From Novosphingobium sp. PhB165 (GTDB lineage: Bacteria > Pseudomonadota > Alphaproteobacteria > Sphingomonadales > Sphingomonadaceae): 64,000 nt of DNA. Location of the stretch: contig NZ_SLVB01000004.1 in NCBI RefSeq assembly GCF_004341845.1, forward strand, positions 434,001-498,000, in the 5' to 3' direction. Shown here in pieces: positions 44,880-52,824 of this stretch (positions are counted from its first letter, which is position 1; each line of letters begins with the position of its first letter). The notes below the pieces were generated by a model that saw nothing but the letters and a program-made list of their open reading frames with translations, ran no database searches and was not told the origin of the DNA. The position numbers were made by a program, and so were the translations under genes.

Positions 44880-46649
44880 GTGGAAAAGCAGCGCAACATT
44901 ATTCTGGCGGTCGTCCTGACCGCGCTCGTGCTCTTCGGCTGGGAAGCCGGCGTCCGTTACTTCTATCCGAACGCCAACAAGCCCCCGGTCCAGACCGAGC
45001 AGCAGGCGGCACCGCCCGCGCCCGCCAGCGGCATCAAGCCGACCCGTGAGGGCGGCCTGCTTGACCCGACCGACGTCGCGCTGGAACGGCAGGACCTGAA
45101 GTCCGCGCTGACCACGGGCGGCCGCGTGCCGATCCAGGCGCCGGGCGTTTCGGGCTCGATCAACCTCAACGGCGCGCTGCTCGATGACCTCGTGCTCAAT
45201 CGCCACCGTGAGACAGTGCAGAAGGATTCGGGCCCGGTCCGCATGTTCTCGCCCTCGGGCACGCCGGCGCAGCACTATGCGCAGTTCGGCTGGCTGGGGC
45301 AGGGCGTTCCCGCGCCGAGCGCCTCCACTGTCTGGACCGCGCCCGCCGGTGCCAAGCTGACGCCGACCACGCCGGTCACGCTCACCTGGGACAACGGCCA
45401 GGGCCAGGTCTTCGCGCTGACCTTCAAGGTCGACGACAATTACATGATCACCGCCGACCAGCAGGTGATGAACAAGGGTGCCTCGGCCGTTACCGTGCAG
45501 CCCTTCGCCTTCGTCAACCGCACCAACCGCACCGCCGCCCAGTACGCCTGGACGCTGCGCACCGGCGGTATCGGCGCGTTCGACGGCTCGGTCGAGTTCG
45601 GCCCCAAGTACGACGACCTGCTGAAGGCAGGCCCGCAGAGCCCGACCGGCAATGTCGACTGGATCGGCTTCACCGACGTCTACTGGATGTCGGCCGTGAT
45701 CCCCGTCGGCGCCAAGGCGACCGGTTCGTTCCGTTCGCTCGGCAACCAGATCTTCCGCGCCGATGCCGTGTTCGAGCAGAGCGTGATCCAGCCCGGCCAG
45801 ACCCTGACGCGCGAAACCAAGCTGTTCGCCGGCGCCAAGGAGCACGCCGTGCTCAACGCCTATGAACAGCAGGGCGTCACCAACTTCGGCCTCGCGATCG
45901 ACTGGGGCTGGTTCCGCTGGTTCGAAAAGCCGATCTTCTGGCTTCTGGTGAAGCTCTTCGCGATCACCGGCAACTTCGGCGTCGCCATCATCCTGCTGAC
46001 CGCCATCGTGCGCGGCATCATGTTCCCGGTTGCCCAGCGCGGCTTCGCCTCGATGGCCGCGATGCGTGCGATCCAGCCGAAGATGAAGGCGCTGCAAGAG
46101 CGCTACAAGGACGACAAGGAAAAGCAGCAGCTTGAGATCATGAAGCTGTACAAGGAGGAGAAGGTAAACCCGCTTGCCGGCTGCCTCCCCATGTTCCTGC
46201 AGGTTCCGGTGTTCTTCGCGCTCTACAAGGTGCTCAACCTTGCGATCGAGATGCGTCACCAGCCCTTCGTGCTGTGGATCAAGGACCTTTCGGCGCCCGA
46301 TCCGCTGCACATCGTCAACCTGTTCGGCCTGCTGCCCTTCACGCCCCCGGCCTTCCTTGGCATCGGCATTCTGGCACTGCTGCTGGGCGTCACCATGTAC
46401 CTGCAGTTCAAGCTGAACCCGCAGCAGATGGACCCCGCGCAGCAGCAGGTCTTCGCCCTGATGCCCTGGTTCATGATGTTCATCATGGCGCCGTTCGCTT
46501 CGGGCCTGCTGGTTTACTGGATCACCTCCAACCTGCTCGCGATCGGTCAGCAGAAGCTGCTCTACGTGATGCATCCGCAGCTCAAGGCGCAGCAGGAGAA
46601 GGAAGCCCAGGACAAGGCGCGTGCTCTCGAGCGCGAGAAGAAGGCCTGA
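44880..46649 (+). CDS. yidC: Membrane protein insertase YidC
   Basis: This 589-residue protein has an N-terminal signal anchor (IILAVVLTALVLFGWE), a large periplasmic beta domain (about 65-330) and the conserved five-helix core from about 345, with MFPVAQRGFASMAAMRAIQP holding the conserved arginine and GCLPMFLQVPVFFALYKVL. GTG at 44880 lies 6 nt behind AGGAAA; the TTG at 44877 is too close. It inserts membrane proteins alone or with SecYEG. Confidence 0.96.
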   Translation: MEKQRNIILAVVLTALVLFGWEAGVRYFYPNANKPPVQTEQQAAPPAPASGIKPTREGGLLDPTDVALERQDLKSALTTGGRVPIQAPGVSGSINLNGALLDDLVLNRHRETVQKDSGPVRMFSPSGTPAQHYAQFGWLGQGVPAPSASTVWTAPAGAKLTPTTPVTLTWDNGQGQVFALTFKVDDNYMITADQQVMNKGASAVTVQPFAFVNRTNRTAAQYAWTLRTGGIGAFDGSVEFGPKYDDLLKAGPQSPTGNVDWIGFTDVYWMSAVIPVGAKATGSFRSLGNQIFRADAVFEQSVIQPGQTLTRETKLFAGAKEHAVLNAYEQQGVTNFGLAIDWGWFRWFEKPIFWLLVKLFAITGNFGVAIILLTAIVRGIMFPVAQRGFASMAAMRAIQPKMKALQERYKDDKEKQQLEIMKLYKEEKVNPLAGCLPMFLQVPVFFALYKVLNLAIEMRHQPFVLWIKDLSAPDPLHIVNLFGLLPFTPPAFLGIGILALLLGVTMYLQFKLNPQQMDPAQQQVFALMPWFMMFIMAPFASGLLVYWITSNLLAIGQQKLLYVMHPQLKAQQEKEAQDKARALEREKKA

Positions 46650-46653
46650 TTTG

Positions 46654-47301
46654 ATGACGGGTGAAACCGAAAACGAAGACATCGTCGAGCAGGCGCGCAA
46701 GCTCTTTTCAGGACCGGTGACGTTCCTGAAGAGCGCGCCCGCGCTCAAGTTCCTGCCGGACCCGGACGTGCCCGAGATCGCGTTCTGCGGCCGCTCGAAC
46801 GTCGGCAAGTCCTCGCTGCTGAATGCGCTGACCGGCCGCAAGGCGATCGCGCGGACTTCGGTGACGCCGGGCCGTACGCAGGAACTGAACTTCTTCGACG
46901 TGGGCGAGCCGCTCCAGTTCCGGCTGGTCGACATGCCGGGCTATGGCTTCGCCAAGGCCCCGCCCTCGGTGGTTGAAACCTGGCGCCGCCTGATCCGCGA
47001 CTATCTGCGCGGCCGCGTGGAGCTGAAGCGCACGCTGTTGCTGGTCGATTCGCGCCACGGCGTGAAGGCGGTCGATGCCGACATGATGAAGATGCTGGAC
47101 GAGGCTGCTGTCGGTTACCGCATCGTCCTCACCAAGGCGGACAAGATCAAGGCGACCGAGCTGGATAAGGTCTATGCCGAGACCGTGGCCGAAGCGCGCA
47201 AGCACCCGGCCGCCTATCCCGAAGTGCATATCACCTCGTCCGAAAAGGGCCTCGGCATTGCCGAGCTGCGCGGCGCGGTTTTGTCCGATTCGCTGATCTG
47301 A
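46654..47301 (+). CDS. engB: YihA/EngB-type GTPase for ribosome assembly
   Basis: The 215-residue GTPase has G1 GRSNVGKSSLLNAL (residue 46), G3 DMPGYG, G4 TKAD and G5 SSEKG. It takes part in 50S maturation and often follows yidC. The start at 46654 lies 4 nt after the yidC stop. Confidence 0.96.
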   Translation: MTGETENEDIVEQARKLFSGPVTFLKSAPALKFLPDPDVPEIAFCGRSNVGKSSLLNALTGRKAIARTSVTPGRTQELNFFDVGEPLQFRLVDMPGYGFAKAPPSVVETWRRLIRDYLRGRVELKRTLLLVDSRHGVKAVDADMMKMLDEAAVGYRIVLTKADKIKATELDKVYAETVAEARKHPAAYPEVHITSSEKGLGIAELRGAVLSDSLI

Positions 47302-47304
47302 ATG

Positions 47305-47330
47305 GGCCGGGCCTTGCGCCCGGCCGTTTT
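47305..47330 (+). terminator. Terminator after engB
   Basis: GGCCGGGC (47305-47312) pairs with GCCCGGCC (47318-47325) around CTTGC, followed by GTTTT. It ends the rpmH-engB block. Confidence 0.88.
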
Positions 47331-47360
47331 CATTCGGTTTCTCTTCCAGACGCATCCTCC

Positions 47361-47448
47361 CGTCGTCCCCGCGAAGGCGGGGACCCCGCTTGTTCTTGGC
47401 GAGCGGGGCGAAAAGGAAGCGGGGCCCCCGCCTTCGCGGGGGCGACGA
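47361..47448. repeat. Family A palindromic repeat, copy 3
   Basis: Arms start CGTCGTCCCCGCGAAGGCGG and end CGCGGGGGCGACGAGG. It occupies part of a 490-bp gap. Confidence 0.9.
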
Positions 47449-47614
47449 GGTGTTTTGGGTGATGGCGCGGTTTCACGTGAGCTTCGCGGGTATCAAGGTG
47501 CCTTAGGGACGAGGCGCTCGGAGTGAGGGGCGTGGGGCAGGCGTAAAGCATCAGGCCTCCACCCCACCTTTCCGTTTCCCCTCAGCGGCCTGCGCCGTAA
47601 CCAATCGCGCTGCA

Positions 47615-47735
47615 CCGTCACCATACTATCGCATTCACCTGTCACCATCGGCGTTTGCGGACCGCTCCCGCCCGGCGTGATCCCGGCGCACACCGGATCC
47701 ATCCCGGAAATCCATCTATGTGACGATTGCGTGAC
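47615..47735 (+). promoter_or_regulatory. Direct repeats upstream of the NUDIX-DUF47-PiT unit
   Basis: CCGTCACCAT (47615) and CTGTCACCAT (47639) are 24 bp apart, and GTGAC recurs at 47720 and 47731 with an 11-bp period. Direct repeats with helical spacing are typical of OmpR/PhoB-type regulators, and TGTCAC resembles Pho-box halves. A phosphate-dependent promoter is a guess from the gene content. Confidence 0.35.
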
Positions 47736-47792
47736 CGGCTCGCTTCCCCTAGGGGGCACGCGGTCGCGTCAAGAGAAGAAAGGAGACTCGCC

Positions 47793-48929
47793 ATGCGCCA
47801 GATCGCCGTTCTTCCCTATCGTACCGTCGGCCCCGCCGTCGACGCACCGATCCAGATTCTGCTGATTACCTCGCGCAGTTCGCGCCGTTGGGTCATTCCC
47901 AAGGGTGGGCTGATGAAGGGCTACTTGCCCCACGCCGCCGCCGCCGCAGAGGCGGAGGAAGAGGCCGGCGTGCTCGGCGCGGCCTGTCCGATCCCGCTGG
48001 GATCCTATCGCTATCGCAAGCAGCGCGCCTCGGGCGCCTCGGTCTGGGCCGACGTGGACGTGTTCCCGTTCGCCGTCACCGAGGAACTCGATACCTGGGA
48101 CGAACAACATCAGCGCGAACGCCGCTGGTTCTCTCTGGCAGAGGCGGCTAAGGCGGTCGACGAAGAGGACCTTCGCGCGCTGATCCGTTCATTTGGCGCG
48201 CGTGAGTTCCGCGCCGCCGCCAGTCCCGCACGCCTCCTGAGCGTGATGGCCGACAGGATGGCCGACAAGACAGGGGTCAATACGATGTTTGCCTGGTTCC
48301 AGAAGCTGCTTCCGCAGCAGGGCAATTTCTTCGATCTGTTCGAACAGCAGGCCGCAACGCTGGTGGCCGGGGCCGATGCCCTTGCGCGTCTGGCGCAGGG
48401 CGGCCCGGGCCGCGCGCAGCACATTCGCGAGATCAGCGAGCGCGAACACGATGCGGACAATATCACCCGCGAAGTGCTCCAGACGGTGCGCCGCACCTTC
48501 CTGACGCCGTTCGATCGTTCGTCGATCACCAGCCTGATCACGACGATGGACGATGCCATCGACGAGATGCAGCAAGTGGCCAGCGCGGTGAATCTCTATG
48601 AGGTCACCGAGTTCGAGCCCGAGATGATCGACATGGCCGCGATCATCGTCGATGCCGCGCGCCTCACCGCCGAAATCATGCCGCTGCTGCGCAAGATCGC
48701 CGACAACGGCCACCGCCTGCACGAACTGACAGAGCGCCTCGTGCGCATGGAAGGCCATGCGGACGAGATCCATGCCGCCGGTCTCAAGCGCGTGTTCAAG
48801 GCGGATTCGGGCAAGGATGCGCTGCACTTCATCGTCCGCCAGGAGATGTTCAAGCGGCTGGAGCGCGTGGTCGACCGATTCGAGGACGTGGCGAACGAGA
48901 TCGATGGTCTCGTGATCGATCACGCCTAA
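47793..48929 (+). CDS. NUDIX hydrolase - DUF47 (PhoU-like) fusion protein
   Basis: One frame of 378 residues joins two domains. Residues 1-150 are a NUDIX domain of the PKGGLMKG type (WVIPKGGLMKGYLPHAAAAA then EAEEEAGVLG), in which the first Glu and Arg of the classic box are replaced as in the alphaproteobacterial PKG branch. Residues 165-378 form a complete DUF47 domain starting MFAWFQKLLPQQGNFFDLFE, the usual N-terminus of free DUF47 proteins. No stop separates them. AAAGGAG precedes the ATG; an internal ATG at 48285 with AGGGGT 7 nt ahead could make DUF47 alone. DUF47 proteins work with PiT transporters, and the PiT gene follows by 12 nt. Confidence 0.85.
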   Translation: MRQIAVLPYRTVGPAVDAPIQILLITSRSSRRWVIPKGGLMKGYLPHAAAAAEAEEEAGVLGAACPIPLGSYRYRKQRASGASVWADVDVFPFAVTEELDTWDEQHQRERRWFSLAEAAKAVDEEDLRALIRSFGAREFRAAASPARLLSVMADRMADKTGVNTMFAWFQKLLPQQGNFFDLFEQQAATLVAGADALARLAQGGPGRAQHIREISEREHDADNITREVLQTVRRTFLTPFDRSSITSLITTMDDAIDEMQQVASAVNLYEVTEFEPEMIDMAAIIVDAARLTAEIMPLLRKIADNGHRLHELTERLVRMEGHADEIHAAGLKRVFKADSGKDALHFIVRQEMFKRLERVVDRFEDVANEIDGLVIDHA

Positions 48930-48941
48930 GCTGCCCTTTCG

Positions 48942-49943
48942 ATGGAACACACGCTTGCCCTGCCGCTGCTGATCGGCCTCGTCGCGCTCGCGCTGGCGTT
49001 CGACTTCCTGAACGGGTTGCACGACGCTGCCAACGCCATCGCCACGGTCGTCGCCACGCGCCTGCTCTCGCCGGTGGTGGCGGTGCTGTTCGCCGCTTTC
49101 GGCAACTTCGCCGCCTACTGGATCATGGGCCTCCATGTCGCCGAGACGGTGGGCAAGGGCATCATCAACAAGGACGCGGTGACGCCATCCGTGGTGTTCG
49201 GCGCCTTGGTGGGCGCGATGTTCTGGAACGTGCTGACCTGGATCAAGGGCATCCCTTCGTCGTCCAGCCATGCGCTGATCGGCGGACTGCTGGGCGCGGG
49301 CGTCGTCGCGGCGGGCCCGGGTGTGGTCGAGGCAGACGGCACGGTGAAGACGCTGATCGCCATCATCGCCTCGCCGCTGCTGGGCTTCGTGATCGCGATG
49401 CTGATGATGCTGCTGACTTCGTGGCTGTTCCGGGGAACGACGCCGCGCCAGTCCAACGGCATCTTCAAGACGCTCCACCTGTTCTCGTCCGCCGCCTACT
49501 CGATCAGCCACGGCGGCAACGACGCGCAGAAGACGATGGGCATCATCGCCGTACTGCTCTACTCGACCGGGCACCTTGAGGGCGGCTTCCACGTCCCCGA
49601 ATGGGTGGTGATCGGCTGCTACACGGCGATCTCGCTCGGCACGCTTTCGGGCGGGTGGAAGATCATCAAGACGATGGGCTCCAAGCTCACCAAGCTCAAT
49701 CACCACTCGGGTTTCTGCGCTTCGACCGCGGGCGCCATCGTGGTGTTCGGCGCGAGCGCCATGGGCATTCCGGTTTCGACCACTCATGCGATCACCGGCG
49801 CCGTCGTCGGCACCGGCGCGGCCCGCCGCGCCAGCGCGGTTCGCTGGTCGGTCGCCAGCCGCGTGATCGTGGCGTGGTTTGTGACGATCCCGGCCAGCGC
49901 GGTTGTCGGTGCGCTGTTCTACGAGATCACGCGGTTGTTCTGA
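48942..49943 (+). CDS. PiT-family inorganic phosphate transporter
   Basis: The 333-residue protein has about ten helices. The two family signatures are FDFLNGLHDAANAIATVVAT (residue 20) and the matching C-terminal half FSSAAYSISHGGNDAQKTMG; GIPSSSSHALIGGLLGA and GIPVSTTHAITGAVVG are the paired repeats. It imports phosphate (as metal phosphate) with protons. It lies 12 nt behind the DUF47 domain gene, the usual partner. Confidence 0.94.
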   Translation: MEHTLALPLLIGLVALALAFDFLNGLHDAANAIATVVATRLLSPVVAVLFAAFGNFAAYWIMGLHVAETVGKGIINKDAVTPSVVFGALVGAMFWNVLTWIKGIPSSSSHALIGGLLGAGVVAAGPGVVEADGTVKTLIAIIASPLLGFVIAMLMMLLTSWLFRGTTPRQSNGIFKTLHLFSSAAYSISHGGNDAQKTMGIIAVLLYSTGHLEGGFHVPEWVVIGCYTAISLGTLSGGWKIIKTMGSKLTKLNHHSGFCASTAGAIVVFGASAMGIPVSTTHAITGAVVGTGAARRASAVRWSVASRVIVAWFVTIPASAVVGALFYEITRLF

Positions 49944-49956
49944 GGCCCTCAAAAAG

Positions 49957-50085
49957 GGTTTCGCGCGGAGGCGCGGAGAATTGAAAGCGGCGTAGCTGCC
50001 TTCGATGCGCCCGTTCTTTGCGATCTGATCCAAGGCCAGATTGGCAGCGCCAGTTCCTCCGCGTCTCCGCGCCTCCGCGCGAACC
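49957..50085. repeat. Inverted repeat with GGAGGCGCGGAG arms (family D)
   Basis: The arm at 49957-49979 matches the complement of 50064-50085 with one extra T, around an 84-nt centre. It lies 14 nt behind the PiT stop in a gap of 263 bp. Confidence 0.85.
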
Positions 50086-50206
50086 ATTTGAGGCATTTCG
50101 GGGGAGCGCACTCGGCGGCAGTTACATTCTGCGACGCCGTTCATTCTCGACTTGTCGCGCCTGAACCGATAGTCCCCGGGCTTGGACTTATGGGGAATCC
50201 GCGTAA

Positions 50207-50869
50207 GTGAAGCTGATTATCGGCAATAAGAACTACTCCAGCTGGTCGCTGCGCGGCTGGCTGGCCTGCAAGCAGTCGGGGCTCCATTTCGAGGAGATCA
50301 CCGTCCCGCTCTATGGCGACGAATGGGACGCCCAGCGCAGTTCCAACGACCTCGCACCCAGCCACGGCAAAGTACCGATCCTGTGGGACGGCGACGCCGT
50401 GGTGTGGGACAGTCTGGCGATCGTCGAATACCTTGCCGACAAAGTCGGGCGCGACCGCTTCTGGCCCAAGGGCGACGATGCCCGCGCCATGGCGCGCTCG
50501 ATGGTGGCGGAGATGCATTCCAGCTTCTTCGCACTGCGCCGCGCTTGTCCGATGAATATCCGCATGCGCGTCGAAGGCATGGTGCCGGATGACGACGTGC
50601 GCGCCGACGTGGTGCGCATCCTCACGCTCTGGGCCGAGGCGCGCGCACGGTTCGGGCGGGGCGGGCCGTTCCTGTTCGGCACCTTCAGCGCTGCCGACGT
50701 GTTCTACGCGCCCATCGTCAGCCGGTTCCTGACCTATGGCATCGGCGTGCCCGGCTTCGCGGTGGCCTATATGGAGGCCGTCTGGGAGCACGAGTGGATG
50801 CAGCAGTGGATCAACGCCGCCCAGACCGAGGAATGGGTGATCGAGCAATTCGAAGCGCCGATAAGGTAA
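50207..50869 (+). CDS. Glutathione S-transferase-like protein
   Basis: The 220-residue protein has an N-terminal thioredoxin-like half (residues 1-80, IGNKNYSSWSLRGWLACKQS with the usual Ser, and GKVPILWDGDAVVWDSLAI with the cis-Pro and glutathione-binding Asp-Ser) and a helical C-terminal half. The subtype YSSWSLRGWL is the one common in proteobacteria. Function is unassigned. GTG start at 50207. Confidence 0.85.
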   Translation: MKLIIGNKNYSSWSLRGWLACKQSGLHFEEITVPLYGDEWDAQRSSNDLAPSHGKVPILWDGDAVVWDSLAIVEYLADKVGRDRFWPKGDDARAMARSMVAEMHSSFFALRRACPMNIRMRVEGMVPDDDVRADVVRILTLWAEARARFGRGGPFLFGTFSAADVFYAPIVSRFLTYGIGVPGFAVAYMEAVWEHEWMQQWINAAQTEEWVIEQFEAPIR

Positions 50870-50916
50870 CCTCGGCCGCCATTGACCGGTAGCAACTCCG
50901 GTTCCCAAAACACACT

Positions 50917-51005
50917 CGTCGCCCCCGCGCAGGCGGGGGGCCCCGCTTTTCTTGAGCCGTAGCGGGGGCCGAAAAACAAGCGGGATCCCCGCCTTCGTGA
51001 GTGTC
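50917..51005. repeat. Family A palindromic repeat, copy 4, right arm decayed
   Basis: The left arm CGTCGCCCCCGCGCAGGCGG is intact; the right arm starts AAGCGGGATCCCCGCCTTCG and then departs (TGAGTGTCGG). Confidence 0.82.
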
Positions 51006-51041
51006 GGGCATTATGCCCTCGGCACTCAGGAGAACGCGCGC

Positions 51042-51506
51042 CTAGCGGATCCCGTCGGTAGGATACGGCGTGCCGTCCTTGTGGAAATACCCGTCGCCTT
51101 CGAACTTCATGTCGATGTCCGAATAGGCGCCCGAGCCATCGCGATTGCCCGCGCCGATGGCGACGAACACACAGTCCGCGTCGCTCTCGTTGATCAGGTG
51201 ATGGCCGTTCGCGACGCCCTTGGGCCAGGCGCAGACATCCCCCGGGCGCAGCACCGTGCGGCCGTCATCCTCCACCAACACGGCCTCGCCGGAGAGCATC
51301 ACCAGCAGCTCGTCCTCGTCGTCATGCCAGTGGCGCTGGCTGGACCACGCGCCGGGTTTCATCACCACGTGGCTCGCATCCATTTCGGTAAGCCCGCCCG
51401 CCGGCGCCAGCCGCCGCCACCAGCGGCCCTTCACCGGTTGGTCGAATGGCGCTGGATAGCCGGTGCCATTCGACGGTGCGATAGCGTCGATATCGATCTT
51501 CGGCAT
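51042..51506 (-). CDS. Cupin-domain protein
   Basis: The 154-residue single-domain cupin has motif 1 in QRHWHDDEDELLVMLSGEAV (His-His-Glu metal ligands) and motif 2 in PGDVCAWPKGVANGHHLIN. It binds a metal and probably a small acid; no function is known. GGAGGGA 4 nt ahead of 51506 selects this start over 51518. Confidence 0.82.
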   Translation of the reverse strand: MPKIDIDAIAPSNGTGYPAPFDQPVKGRWWRRLAPAGGLTEMDASHVVMKPGAWSSQRHWHDDEDELLVMLSGEAVLVEDDGRTVLRPGDVCAWPKGVANGHHLINESDADCVFVAIGAGNRDGSGAYSDIDMKFEGDGYFHKDGTPYPTDGIR

Positions 51507-51574
51507 CTGTCCCTCCATCGCGAGCCTGTCCCCAAGCTATGGTCTTGCGCGCCGACCTGTGCAATGGCGCCGGC

Positions 51575-52720
51575 ATGACCGAGACCGTGCAGACCACCGC
51601 CGATGTCGTCGCGCTTGCCCAAGCGCTGATCGCCTGCCCCAGCGTCACACCCGCCACCGGCACGGTGTTCGATTGCCTGGAAGCGCAACTGACGCCGCTC
51701 GGTTTCCATGTGCACCGCGCCATCTCGGGCGAGGCGCCGGACGGCCCGGTCGAGAACCTGTTCGCCATCCGCAAGGGCCCCGAGGGTTCGCGCCACTTCG
51801 CCTTCGCCGGTCACCTTGACGTGGTGCAGCCGGGCGAGGGCTGGGCCAGCGGTGCCTTCGCACCCGAGATCAGGGGCGATCTGCTCTATGGTCGCGGCGC
51901 GGTCGACATGAAGGGCTCCATCGCCGCCATGGTCGCCGCCGTCGCGGATCTCCCGGTCGAGGCGGGCACGGTCAGCTTCGTCATCACCGGCGACGAGGAA
52001 GGCCCCGCGCGCTACGGCACGCTGGCGCTGATCGACCATATGCGCGCGGTCGGCGCGATCCCGGACCTCTGCCTTGTCGGCGAGCCCACCTCGGTCAACC
52101 GGCTGGGCGACATGATGAAGATCGGCCGTCGCGGTTCGGTGAACATCTGGCTCGAAGTCGAAGGCGTGCAGGGCCACGTCGCCTATCCGCATCTGGCCGA
52201 CAACCCTATCACCAAGCTGGTCGCCATGCTGGCCGAACTCGATGCCATCGTGCTGGACGAAGGGACTGACTGGTTCCAGGCGAGCAACCTCGAAGTCACC
52301 GATCTCACCGTCGGCAACCCGGCCACCAATGTGATCCCGGCCAAGGCCTCGGCCCGCATCTCGATCCGCTTCAACGACCTGCACACCGGCGAGGGCCTGT
52401 CCGCGCGCGTGACCGAGATTGCCGAGCGCCACGGCGGCACTTCCCGCCCGGTGATCTCGGGCGAGGCGTTCCTGACCGCGCCCGGCCCGTTCTCCACCCT
52501 GCTGGCCGAGGCCATCCGCGCTGAGACCGGCGTGGAGCCGGAGCTTTCGACCAGCGGCGGCACGTCCGATGCGCGCTTCCTCAAGGACCTCTCGCCGGTG
52601 ATCGAGTTCGGCCTGTGCAACGCGACGATGCACAAGCGCGACGAGGCAGTGGCGATTGCCGATCTCGAAGGGCTGGTGCGCATCTACCGGCGCGTGCTGG
52701 ACGCCGCGCTAACGCGCTGA
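51575..52720 (+). CDS. dapE: Succinyl-diaminopimelate desuccinylase
   Basis: The 381-residue M20 metallohydrolase has zinc ligands in FAGHLDVVQPG, GRGAVDMKGS and the catalytic/ligand Glu-Glu in TGDEEGPAR. GRRGSVNIWLEVEGVQGHVA introduces the lid domain. It releases succinate in lysine and peptidoglycan precursor synthesis. A separate dapB lies 3 kb away on the other strand. The start at 51575 (MTETVQ) is typical; the frame from 51539 crosses the cupin promoter. Confidence 0.93.
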   Translation: MTETVQTTADVVALAQALIACPSVTPATGTVFDCLEAQLTPLGFHVHRAISGEAPDGPVENLFAIRKGPEGSRHFAFAGHLDVVQPGEGWASGAFAPEIRGDLLYGRGAVDMKGSIAAMVAAVADLPVEAGTVSFVITGDEEGPARYGTLALIDHMRAVGAIPDLCLVGEPTSVNRLGDMMKIGRRGSVNIWLEVEGVQGHVAYPHLADNPITKLVAMLAELDAIVLDEGTDWFQASNLEVTDLTVGNPATNVIPAKASARISIRFNDLHTGEGLSARVTEIAERHGGTSRPVISGEAFLTAPGPFSTLLAEAIRAETGVEPELSTSGGTSDARFLKDLSPVIEFGLCNATMHKRDEAVAIADLEGLVRIYRRVLDAALTR

Positions 52721-52824
52721 CTCCCGCTGATTTCGGCGTAAAACATCAAGAATATGGGCGCGCCCGGCGTTGACCGGGCGGGTTACGCTGTTAGTCTCAC
52801 AAGCAATTTTATTGCGAGGTGGGA

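Noticed and set aside
47615..47735. Firm call of a Pho box
   Set aside because: The 7-4-7 spacing of CTGTCAT units is not met, so only a tentative regulatory region is listed.
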